Below are positions 8,755 to 16,865 of a stretch of DNA of 64,000 nucleotides, in pieces. Source of the stretch: Cytophagales bacterium (GTDB lineage Bacteria > Bacteroidota > Bacteroidia > Cytophagales > UBA9547); the NCBI GenBank assembly GCA_013297755.1, contig JAAFIH010000029.1, positions 1 to 64,000 on the forward strand, written 5' to 3'. The position numbers and the translations under genes are program-made. Under the pieces are notes generated by a model. The model had not been told where the DNA came from. It made no database searches and saw only the letters and a program-made list of their open reading frames with translations. The first letter of the stretch is position 1. Every line of letters starts with the position of its first letter.

Positions 8755-9084
8755 TATTCTTTAGGTTTTATTTGAATTAAATCATGTACAATGATTCGTT
8801 TTCTGACATAAAAGCAATTCAAATTAAAAACTTAGCAATCAAAAAATATAAATTTAGAATAAAAAAAGTATTTCGACTAAGATTATTACTTCTCAATCTT
8901 GATATAAAAGTAATAAAATTTGTATTATTTATAGATGAATAATAAAAACAAATTTAACAAGTTGATTTTCTCAAAGTCATAATTCATGGAATAGATACCA
9001 AATCCAAAAATACCGTTTTAATAATAATCTTTTTTTATAGTTTCAAAATATATATTTTTGTGTTGATTTTATAAATATTTTATT
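8755..9084. other. Non-coding gap upstream of nuoL
   Basis: No gene was found. A 6-bp hairpin (AATCAT/ATGATT, 8780-8796) may help end the TPR transcript. The right end holds the nuoL promoter candidate at 9053-9060. The remainder is AT-rich without visible repeats. Confidence 0.45.
9053..9060 (+). promoter_or_regulatory. Candidate -7 element of nuoL
   Basis: TATTTTTG matches the Bacteroidota -7 consensus TAnnTTTG. No TTTG lies at the usual distance upstream, so only half of the promoter is visible. Its position implies a leader of under 20 nt before the TTG start at 9085. Confidence 0.35.
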
Positions 9085-11067
9085 TTGATTTTGACATTAG
9101 TAAGTCTATTAGGGCTTCCTTTTATAGTTTTTTTGGTGTCGTTATTTTTACCAAAATCAAGTTCAAAAAACTGGGCATGGCTTTGGGTAATTTTTTTTAT
9201 ATTTATATTATCAAATTGTATTATTTTGATACAATTTAATACATCAGACTTGCCATTAAACTTTGGTTATAACTGGTTTTCTTTACCTTTCAAAACAGAT
9301 TTTAAGGTTGTATTTAGAATCCATAATTATGCAGCTTGGTTGCTTTTTGTGGTACAATTCGTAGCTCTAATGGTGTTGATTTATTCCATAGAATACAAAA
9401 AAAACGATGCTCATTACCACAGATATTTTTCTTTTTTGGGCTTGTTTATTTTTGCTATGAATGGATTAATTGTATCAAATAATCTGTTGATAATCTTTAT
9501 TTTTTGGGAATTGATGGGCTTTGCTTCTTACTTATTAATCGGATTTTGGTATGACAAACCCAAAGCAGCCTCTGCTAGCAAAAAAGCGTTTTTGGTAAAT
9601 AAAGTTGCTGATGTCTTTTTTTTGATTGGGATATTAATCATTTGGGCAAGTTTGGGCAATTTAGATATAACACAAATATTGAAAAGTATAGAAATAAATG
9701 GTACAATTCCAAGTTCGGTTTCAATAGCGGGATTTTGTATTTTTTTGGGATGTATGGGCAAATCTGCTCAATTTCCTATGCAAGTTTGGTTGCCCGATGC
9801 CATGGAAGGGCCCACACCAGTATCAGCCTTGATACATGCGGCTACTATGGTAGCAGCTGGCGTTTATTTAATGATAAATATTACTTTTATGTGTTCCATC
9901 TCTACACTCCAATGTATTACAGTTATTGGATGTGTTACAGCCGTTTCTGGGGCAATTTCGGCCATGAGTCAATGTGATATCAAGCGAGTTTTAGCGTTTT
10001 CTACCATTTCTCAACTTGGTGTAATGATGGTTGCCATTGGATTAAACTCACCTGAAGCTGCATTTTTTCATCTTTTTACACATGCTTTTTTCAAAGCAGG
10101 CTTGTTTTTGAGTGCAGGTTCGGTCATTCATATCATGCACCACGCCCATGATGCACTACCCATTGGGCCCAACAAATATCATTATGACAAACAAGATATA
10201 CGAAACATGGGTGGGTTGCTCAAAATAATACCTTTTAGCTCTATTTGCTTTATTATATGTAGTTTGGCTTTGGTAGGGTTGCCTTTGTTTTCGGGTTTTT
10301 CTTCTAAAGGTGCCATTGTTACTTTATCCTATATTAATCTAATCAATGGGAATTTCTTAGATTTTATGGTCTTTTTATGTTTACTTATTACGGCTTTTCT
10401 TACTGCATTTTATGTTTTCAAAACTATTTTTAGGACATTTTTTGGCGAACTTAAAATCAAAAATTTATTAGAAAAACACCAAATTAAGTTACACGAAAAC
10501 GGTATTTTGATATTGATTTCGATTTCGATTTTGGCAATTATGTCATTACAGTTTAATCCTTTGGTAATGCAATTATATGATGGTTTAACACTATTTTCAG
10601 AAAACGCAAATGATTATGAGTTAAAAACTGAAATCTTAGTTTTATTAGTAATATTATCAGCTATAATATTCTGCTATGTTTTATTTAAAAAAAATATCAT
10701 GCTTCGTACCAAAATACCAAGATGGTTGTTTTCGGCTTCTTATCAACATTTTTTCCTTGACAATTTCATTGCAAAATATATTGTAACGCCTACATTAATT
10801 ACCTCAAAAGGAATTTTGTGGTTTGAAAATGATGTTTTAGATAAGTTTGTCAAATATCTATCAATCTCTCAGGTAATATTTGCAAATATTATTGCCTTTT
10901 TGGATAAATTTTTGGTAGATGGTTTTGTAAATGTGCTTATAGGGGGTGTTCGGGGGTTTTCTTACGGCATCAAAACATTTCAAAAAGGAAAAATACAGAT
11001 TTATATACTTTTTGCACTTGTTTTTTGGATAGTATTGGGTTGTTATTTGATTTTTCTAAAAAAATAA
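9085..11067 (+). CDS. nuoL: NADH-quinone oxidoreductase subunit L (proton-pumping), orphan
   Basis: A 660-residue polytopic membrane subunit of respiratory complex I and one of the antiporter-like proton channels. The proton-translocating domain shows the family stretch MQVWLPDAMEGPTPVSALIH around residues 232-251, the functional FWELMGFASYLL segment near 140, and HAFFKAGLFLSAG with HxxFKA near 340. The long C-terminal part holds several more membrane segments and the lateral-helix region expected of subunit L. No ATG occurs before about residue 96, so TTG at 9085 must be the start; a TAnnTTTG lies just upstream. No nuoK or nuoM gene flanks it: its neighbours are a TPR protein and hflX. A related MrpA/NDH-family role is possible but less likely. 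Confidence 0.88.
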   Translation: MILTLVSLLGLPFIVFLVSLFLPKSSSKNWAWLWVIFFIFILSNCIILIQFNTSDLPLNFGYNWFSLPFKTDFKVVFRIHNYAAWLLFVVQFVALMVLIYSIEYKKNDAHYHRYFSFLGLFIFAMNGLIVSNNLLIIFIFWELMGFASYLLIGFWYDKPKAASASKKAFLVNKVADVFFLIGILIIWASLGNLDITQILKSIEINGTIPSSVSIAGFCIFLGCMGKSAQFPMQVWLPDAMEGPTPVSALIHAATMVAAGVYLMINITFMCSISTLQCITVIGCVTAVSGAISAMSQCDIKRVLAFSTISQLGVMMVAIGLNSPEAAFFHLFTHAFFKAGLFLSAGSVIHIMHHAHDALPIGPNKYHYDKQDIRNMGGLLKIIPFSSICFIICSLALVGLPLFSGFSSKGAIVTLSYINLINGNFLDFMVFLCLLITAFLTAFYVFKTIFRTFFGELKIKNLLEKHQIKLHENGILILISISILAIMSLQFNPLVMQLYDGLTLFSENANDYELKTEILVLLVILSAIIFCYVLFKKNIMLRTKIPRWLFSASYQHFFLDNFIAKYIVTPTLITSKGILWFENDVLDKFVKYLSISQVIFANIIAFLDKFLVDGFVNVLIGGVRGFSYGIKTFQKGKIQIYILFALVFWIVLGCYLIFLKK

Positions 11068-11203
11068 TTTTTATGTTAATATACTTTAAATATACTATTT
11101 AATAGTCAATATGCCTTTTGATTAAAAAAAATTTTGTAACGAACTTTTGTTAATTTATTCCTCTTAATTTTTAAATTTATTTATTCATCAAATATAAATA
11201 AAC

Positions 11204-11211
11204 TAAGTTTG
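11204..11211 (+). promoter_or_regulatory. Candidate -7 element of hflX
   Basis: TAAGTTTG matches TAnnTTTG. Transcription would begin around 11218, about 9 nt before TTG 11227. An in-frame stop at 11215-11217 rules out any earlier start, so promoter and start codon agree. No -33 TTTG is evident. Confidence 0.4.
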
Positions 11212-11226
11212 CAATAAAAAACAACA

Positions 11227-12450
11227 TTGAAACAAAAAACTTACGATACAGCACCAAAACAAGAAACGGCCGTTTTGGTGGCCGTATCTAACAAGTCGCA
11301 ACCCGAACAGGTAACCAAAGAGTATCTCTTGGAACTAGATTTTTTGGCTCGTACCCTAAATATAAAAGTAATCAAGCATTTTACTCAAAGGCTCGAACGG
11401 CCTGTGCATGCTACTTATATTGGAAGTGGAAAATTAGACGAAATACGCCAGTTTGTAGAAACTGAAGACGTAGATTGGGTAATATTTGACGATGATTTAT
11501 CGGGATCTCAAGTAAGAAATATAAATACTGAATTAAAACGAAATATCCTCGACCGCAGTTTGCTTATTCTATATATTTTCGAACAAAGAGCCAAAACTGT
11601 ACAAGCCAAAACCCAAGTTGAACTAGCCAAAAATCAATATTTATTGCCAAAACTTACCAATATGTGGACCCACTTAGAGCGACAAAGAGGTGGTACTGGC
11701 ACTAGAGGTGGTGCAGGAGAAAAAGAAATAGAAACCGATCGTAGGGTAGTCAAAGACCGTATTTCGCTTCTCAAAGACAAATTAAAAGAAATAGACAAGC
11801 AAAATCTTACCCAGAAAAAAACCAGAACTGGTATCGTAAGGGTTGGTATTGCAGGATATACCAATGTAGGAAAATCAACACTAATGAATTTGCTTACAAA
11901 AGCAGATGTATTTGCCGAAGACAAACTTTTTGCCACAGTAGATAGTACAGTACGTAAATTGGTGTGGGACACTATACCTTTTTTGATTTCTGATACAGTT
12001 GGTTTTATCCGAAAACTGCCACATCAATTGGTCGAGAGTTTCAAGTCTACCTTAGACGAGGTTTCAGAAGCTGATATTTTACTCCATGTAGTTGACATAT
12101 CGCATGCTGGTTTCGAGGCTCAAATCGAAGTTGTAAACAAAACTTTGGTCGAGATTAAAGCCAATGATAAGCCTGTAATTTTAGTTTTTAATAAAATTGA
12201 TAACTATCAAAATCAAATATTTGATAATTTAGAAATTGAAAACACAACAGAGGTTTTTAATGAAAAAATTACTTATCTTAAAAACACTTACATTGGCAAA
12301 AAAAGTGATGTAGTGTTTATTTCTGCTACCGAACGTAGCAATATAGAAGAATTGAGATCAGTAATACTCAATAAAGTTAAAGAACGACATTTCGAGATTT
12401 ATCCAAATTATATACACAATCCTGCCAATGATTGGCAGAGTTTGGTTTAA
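11227..12450 (+). CDS. hflX: Ribosome-associated GTPase HflX
   Basis: A 407-residue GTPase that splits stalled or heat-damaged 70S ribosomes. The N-terminal HflX domain (about 1-180) carries the signature block RGGTGTRGGAGEKEIE at 154-169. The G domain follows, with P-loop GYTNVGKS at 210-217, switch II DTVGFIRKLPH near 255-265 and NKID near 303. The C-terminal tail is short. It starts at TTG 11227 because a stop at 11215 closes the frame upstream and the next ATG is far inside the domain. It is monocistronic, ending at the hairpin terminator at 12458-12498 shared with the convergent gene. Confidence 0.95.
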   Translation: MKQKTYDTAPKQETAVLVAVSNKSQPEQVTKEYLLELDFLARTLNIKVIKHFTQRLERPVHATYIGSGKLDEIRQFVETEDVDWVIFDDDLSGSQVRNINTELKRNILDRSLLILYIFEQRAKTVQAKTQVELAKNQYLLPKLTNMWTHLERQRGGTGTRGGAGEKEIETDRRVVKDRISLLKDKLKEIDKQNLTQKKTRTGIVRVGIAGYTNVGKSTLMNLLTKADVFAEDKLFATVDSTVRKLVWDTIPFLISDTVGFIRKLPHQLVESFKSTLDEVSEADILLHVVDISHAGFEAQIEVVNKTLVEIKANDKPVILVFNKIDNYQNQIFDNLEIENTTEVFNEKITYLKNTYIGKKSDVVFISATERSNIEELRSVILNKVKERHFEIYPNYIHNPANDWQSLV

Positions 12451-12457
12451 GTCACAT

Positions 12458-12498
12458 AAAAAAAGACATCTATATAGGAGTTTAAAGATGTCTTTTTT
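12458..12498. terminator. Bidirectional rho-independent terminator
   Basis: A 13-bp stem, AAAAAAGACATCT at about 12459-12471 paired with AGATGTCTTTTTT at 12486-12498, around a 14-base loop. It gives a U-run on either strand and lies between the convergent hflX and the gene at 12515-13066. Confidence 0.85.
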
Positions 12499-12514
12499 AT
12501 AAATCTGCTAAAAA

Positions 12515-13066
12515 TTATTTATTCTTACCTTTTTTGTTTTCTTTAGTTTCTTTTTTATCGTCCTCTTTTTCGTTGTCATCGTCATCATCATTGTTGTCAT
12601 CGTCATCGTTTTTTTTGTCTTTTGTGTTGCCACGAACTTTGCCTTTGTTATTTTTTAATTTTTCTCTATTATTTTTTCTCATGGATTTCAATTTCTCAAA
12701 TTGAGCCACAGTAAGAATTGCTTTTAATTCTTGGTTTGATTGTGCAAAAATAGGCTTTATTTCCTCTTTGCGACTTAGTTTATTGTTTGAATTTGCTTTT
12801 AATGCAGCTATTTTAGTGGCTCTAGCCAAAAAAATAGCCTTTATTTTTGCTTCTTGTTCGGCAGTGATGTCTCCACAAGCCGATTTTAATTTTTCGGTTT
12901 GCAAAGTAGCTTTTTCTTCAGGTGTTTTCTTTACTTTTTCTGTGTTAATATTTTTATCTGTTTCTTGGCCTACTTGTTCGGCTGAGGGTGCAGTTGTAGG
13001 TAAGTTTTGGGCGTTTATTAATAGTGTTCCCGCCAATAATGTGCTTGTTAAAATTGATTTTATCAT
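12515..13066 (-). CDS. Small exported protein with Spy/DUF4890-like core and Asp-rich tail
   Basis: A 183-residue protein starting at ATG 13064-13066 with a signal peptide (residues 1-19, ending LINAQ). The middle part (about 45-130) contains TAEQEAKIKAIFLARATKI and LTVAQFEKLKSMR. This is a helical pattern seen in periplasmic Spy/CpxP-like and DUF4890 proteins of Bacteroidota (my recollection, not searched). The C-terminal 50 residues alternate Lys- and Asp/Asn-rich blocks with DDDDNNDDDDDNE. The tail is encoded by a GTC/ATC trinucleotide repeat (12575-12610), likely to vary in length by slippage. The acidic/basic tail could bind metal or polyanions. Function unproven. Confidence 0.7.
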   Translation of the reverse strand: MIKSILTSTLLAGTLLINAQNLPTTAPSAEQVGQETDKNINTEKVKKTPEEKATLQTEKLKSACGDITAEQEAKIKAIFLARATKIAALKANSNNKLSRKEEIKPIFAQSNQELKAILTVAQFEKLKSMRKNNREKLKNNKGKVRGNTKDKKNDDDDNNDDDDDNEKEDDKKETKENKKGKNK

Positions 13067-13139
13067 TTATTATTTTATTTTAATGCCTACGTTGTTGTTT
13101 GCATTTGTAAAGATTTTAACGAATATAATATTAAAAAGT

Positions 13140-13147
13140 TATTTTTG
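13140..13147 (+). promoter_or_regulatory. Candidate -7 element of the rsmB-like gene
   Basis: TATTTTTG matches TAnnTTTG 24 bp before ATG 13171. No -33 TTTG at proper spacing was found. If real, it could drive the rRNA methyltransferase and the first two type IIG genes. Confidence 0.3.
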
Positions 13148-13170
13148 TAATTCATTTTTAATCTTAAAAT

Positions 13171-14373
13171 ATGTCTATTCACAAAAATGTAGCACAGGCT
13201 GTAGTTGAGGCTCTAAGTCAGATTTTTATCAAAAAAGGCCATGCTGATATTGTGGTAGAGAAATTGTTAAAATCAAATCCAAAATGGGGTAGCAGAGACC
13301 GCAGATTTATTGCCGAAAATGTATATGATATTACTCGTTGGTGGCGATATTTGCATTTTATAGCCTCTAAAGACGAAAACAGAACAGATACTGTGGCTAT
13401 TTGGCTAGTTTTAGGTATTTGGCTTACGCTAAAAGACGAAATATTGCCTCAATGGGACGAGTTTGCAAAAATCAAAGACATAGATATTGGCACAAAAAAG
13501 GCTGATGCTGCTCTTGTACCTCAAATTTTGTATTCGTTCCCAGATTGGATGCACGAGCGTGGGTATGCAGAGTTGGGCCCTCAATGGACTAATCAAATGA
13601 AAGCCCTCAACGAACCAGCTCAGGTTGTATTAAGGAGCAATTTGCTAAAAAATAGTGCTGCTGATTTGAAATTAATTTTGGACAAAGCCAATATTGAAAC
13701 CCAAACTATTGATGGCTTTGCAGATGCTTTGGTACTGAAAAAACGTCAGAACTTGATGCAAAACGATGGATACAGAAATGGATTGTTTGAAATACAAGAT
13801 GCATCTTCACAACTGGTAGCTCCATTTCTAAAGCCAGAATCAGGTATGTTTGTAGTAGATGCTTGTGCTGGGGCTGGTGGCAAAACATTGCATTTGGCGG
13901 CCTTGATGAAAAATAAAGGTAAGATTATAGCATTAGATACCGAAAAATGGAAACTCGATGAGCTAAAAAAACGTGCCGCAAGAGCCAATGCTACTATCAT
14001 AGAAACGCATGAATTTGTGCACCCACAATTGATAAAACAATGGGCTGGCAAAGTAGATAGACTCTTACTAGATGTGCCATGTACTGGATTGGGTGTAATA
14101 CGCAGAAACTCTGACGCCAAATGGAAACTATCGCCCAAAACACTGGAGGAGTTGTTACAAAAACAGCAATTTATACTCCAAAACTATACATCTATCGTAA
14201 AAACGGGTGGCCTTTTGGTATATGCCACTTGTAGTATTTTGCCCAGCGAAAATCAAAACCAAATAGAAGAGTTTTTGGCAACCAATGATAATTTCTCGTT
14301 TATTGAAGAAAAAAAAATTATGCCTTCTGAAGGTTTTGATGGTTTTTATATGGCAGTCTTGGAGAGAAAATAA
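13171..14373 (+). CDS. rsmB: RsmB/NOP-family rRNA (cytosine-C5) methyltransferase
   Basis: A 400-residue SAM-dependent m5C RNA methyltransferase. A NusB-like/leader N-terminal part (1-150) precedes the Rossmann methyltransferase domain. Motif I is VDACAGAGGKT at 229-239, motif IV is DVPCTGLG with Cys304, and motif VI is ATCSILPSEN with Cys354. Both catalytic cysteines of the RsmB/F type are present. The target is presumably 16S rRNA C967, by family; other m5C sites are possible. It starts at ATG 13171. The first type IIG gene follows after 30 bp on the same strand with no terminator between, so read-through into the restriction array is likely. Confidence 0.88.
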   Translation: MSIHKNVAQAVVEALSQIFIKKGHADIVVEKLLKSNPKWGSRDRRFIAENVYDITRWWRYLHFIASKDENRTDTVAIWLVLGIWLTLKDEILPQWDEFAKIKDIDIGTKKADAALVPQILYSFPDWMHERGYAELGPQWTNQMKALNEPAQVVLRSNLLKNSAADLKLILDKANIETQTIDGFADALVLKKRQNLMQNDGYRNGLFEIQDASSQLVAPFLKPESGMFVVDACAGAGGKTLHLAALMKNKGKIIALDTEKWKLDELKKRAARANATIIETHEFVHPQLIKQWAGKVDRLLLDVPCTGLGVIRRNSDAKWKLSPKTLEELLQKQQFILQNYTSIVKTGGLLVYATCSILPSENQNQIEEFLATNDNFSFIEEKKIMPSEGFDGFYMAVLERK

Positions 14374-14403
14374 AATAAAGAAATTATAGTCATAAATCTT
14401 ACT

Positions 14404-16854
14404 ATGAAATACGCCAACATCAGAGAAGAAGAGCTAAAAAATAAAATCGCACAGGAATACTTTTGGATGCTAGATTGCTCCAAAATAGTAGGAAATGTAG
14501 ATTTTTGTGTATCACTGCATAGTTCTGAAACAGAATTATCTGATATTTCTACGCTCCTGTGGGCTGAGGCCAAAAAAGGTTCAGCAGATATTCAAAAATC
14601 TATAAGCCAACTCATTCTTACTATCGGCAAAGCCCGTACTTTTGATAAAACGCTGCCTCCAGCTTATTTGGGTGCGTTTGATGCCGAAAAAATCGCTTTT
14701 GTGCCATACAGCGAAATTACAGATGTTTTTTATCAAAATGATTTTAATTGGAATGTAACCCCATCCAACCACGAAACACGAGAATTTAAACTTATTCTTA
14801 CCAAAGTAAAAGATACGCTCGATGCACAAGCCTTGATATTTTATTATGAAAAAGACCAAAAAGAGCTACAATATTTTATAAAACAAAACTTTGTAGCTGG
14901 CAAATATGGCATTACCAAAACTCGCATTGACAAAAATAATTTTATGGTCATTTACAACAAATGGCTTACAGCAGTAAAACCAAGCATTAGTGCGGATTGG
15001 GACGCTGCCAAAAAAATAGGAATTATTGACGGTGATTTTTATCTTGCTGATTTGCTTTCAAAAGAAAATAATACGCTCAAAGATAAACTTTTTGTACTCC
15101 TCAAAACTGATACCTATCATTTGGATAGGAAATTAGATGACGCAGGGTTTTTTAGTACAAAAACCGTTTCTTTCAAAAAAAATGACCAAACCGCTCACAC
15201 CCAATTTTGGAACAAATACGAAAGACCGCCCAAAGAAGAATATTGGGATTATATCGTAGGACGTAGGGATTTGCTTGTTCCGCAAGATGTAAGGGAGCGA
15301 AAAGGGAGTTTTTTTACGCCTCAAATCTGGGTAGAACTTTCCCAAAAGTACCTCGCAGACGTACTGGGCGAAGATTGGCAAGATGAATATTACATCTGGG
15401 ATTGTGCTTGTGGTACAGGTAATCTACTCGCAGGACTTACCAACAAATACCATATTTTTGCCTCTACTTTGGATAAGCAAGATATTGACGTGATACACGA
15501 CCGCATACAAAACGGTGCAAATCTTTTGGAAAAACACGTTTTTCAGTTTGATTTCTTAAATGATGATTTTGATAAACTTCCAAAAAATCTACAAGAAATT
15601 ATCAATAATGAAGAAAAAAGAAAAAAATTAGTCGTGTATATCAATCCGCCTTATGCGGAAGCAACAACTGCAAAAACTATAACAGGCACAGGCGAAAATA
15701 AAGCAGGTGTAGCCAAAGACAGCAAATTAAATGATTTTTATAATGCAAAAATTGGAAATGCCTCCAACGAAATGTTTGCCTTATTTATGGCAAGAGTTTA
15801 TGATAAAATTCCAGATTCTAAATTCGCATTATTTTCAAAATTAAAATTTGTACAGGGTACAAACTTTATTAAATTTAGAGATTTTTTTCGAGCAAAATTT
15901 TTAGGTGGTTTCATAGTTAGAGCTGATACATTTGATAATGTAAAAGGCAACTTTCCTATAGGATTTACGACTTGGGATTTAAGTGTTAAAGATAAAATAA
16001 ATAATACAGTTTGCAATATAATAGCCAATAATGGCAAAAAAGAAGGTAAAAAAACTTTTTATGGTGAGTTACCTGAAAGTATCAATAAATGGATAAAACT
16101 TTTTGACAATGGTAGCAATATACATTTTGGTTATATGGGAAATCCCGCACCTGATTTTCAACACAATAGTCAAATGTATTTAGCAAATCAAAAAGGTATT
16201 GAACATTTTAATTTTTGGTCTTTTACCAAAAATAATGTAATTATGGGGAGTATCTATTTTGCAGTTCGACAAGTAATAGATGCTAGCTGGTTAAATGATC
16301 GAGACCAATTTTTATTTCCAAACGATGGCTGGAAATCAGACAACGAATTTCAAAATAACTGTTTGGCTTATTTGCTTTTTCACGGACAAAATAGAATTAC
16401 CGCAAAAAATAGTACAAACCATTTTATCCCATTCACAGAGCAGGAACTCGAGGCAGGGGAGAAGTTTGAGAGTAGTTTTATGATTGATTTTATCAAAGGA
16501 AAATTAAAACCTGACCCTAAAACCAATCTTTTTGGAATAATTGAAACCTTACGAACCACACCTCTTATATTTTCTACAGAAGCCAAAGCAGTATTTGATG
16601 CAGGGCGAGAACTTTGGCGATATTACCACAAAACCATCAACAATTCAAGTAGTTTTTTGAGTACAAAACCCAACGCAAATGCGAGTTTGTATGATATACG
16701 AGAGTATTTTCAGGGCAGAAACACCAAAGGCACCATGAAACACAAAAGCGAAGACGAAAATTATACACTTTTAATTGCAGATTTGCGAGAAACTTTAAAA
16801 CTTTTAGCAAAAAAAATAGAACCAAAAGTATATGAATATGGATTTTTGAAATAG
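14404..16854 (+). CDS. Type IIG restriction-modification protein, array copy 1
   Basis: An 816-residue apparent single-chain restriction endonuclease and N6-adenine methyltransferase. The N-terminus (1-190) fits a PD-(D/E)XK nuclease: Asp33 in NVDFCVS, Glu55-x-Lys57 in WAEAKKG, then a QLILTIGKA helix. The methyltransferase part has FFTP at 303-306, motif I DCACGTGN at 333-340 and motif IV NPPY at 414-417, the N6-A class. Residues from about 420 to 700, between NPPY and WLNDRDQFLFPNDGW, differ strongly from the paralogues and are the presumed target-recognition region. The last 90 residues (NASLYDIREYFQGR onward) are conserved. Motif I differs from copies 2 and 3 (CACG against CAAG). It lies 30 bp after the rRNA methyltransferase gene and 11 bp before copy 2. 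Recognition sequence unknown. Confidence 0.85.
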   Translation: MKYANIREEELKNKIAQEYFWMLDCSKIVGNVDFCVSLHSSETELSDISTLLWAEAKKGSADIQKSISQLILTIGKARTFDKTLPPAYLGAFDAEKIAFVPYSEITDVFYQNDFNWNVTPSNHETREFKLILTKVKDTLDAQALIFYYEKDQKELQYFIKQNFVAGKYGITKTRIDKNNFMVIYNKWLTAVKPSISADWDAAKKIGIIDGDFYLADLLSKENNTLKDKLFVLLKTDTYHLDRKLDDAGFFSTKTVSFKKNDQTAHTQFWNKYERPPKEEYWDYIVGRRDLLVPQDVRERKGSFFTPQIWVELSQKYLADVLGEDWQDEYYIWDCACGTGNLLAGLTNKYHIFASTLDKQDIDVIHDRIQNGANLLEKHVFQFDFLNDDFDKLPKNLQEIINNEEKRKKLVVYINPPYAEATTAKTITGTGENKAGVAKDSKLNDFYNAKIGNASNEMFALFMARVYDKIPDSKFALFSKLKFVQGTNFIKFRDFFRAKFLGGFIVRADTFDNVKGNFPIGFTTWDLSVKDKINNTVCNIIANNGKKEGKKTFYGELPESINKWIKLFDNGSNIHFGYMGNPAPDFQHNSQMYLANQKGIEHFNFWSFTKNNVIMGSIYFAVRQVIDASWLNDRDQFLFPNDGWKSDNEFQNNCLAYLLFHGQNRITAKNSTNHFIPFTEQELEAGEKFESSFMIDFIKGKLKPDPKTNLFGIIETLRTTPLIFSTEAKAVFDAGRELWRYYHKTINNSSSFLSTKPNANASLYDIREYFQGRNTKGTMKHKSEDENYTLLIADLRETLKLLAKKIEPKVYEYGFLK

Positions 16855-16865
16855 AAATAATAATA

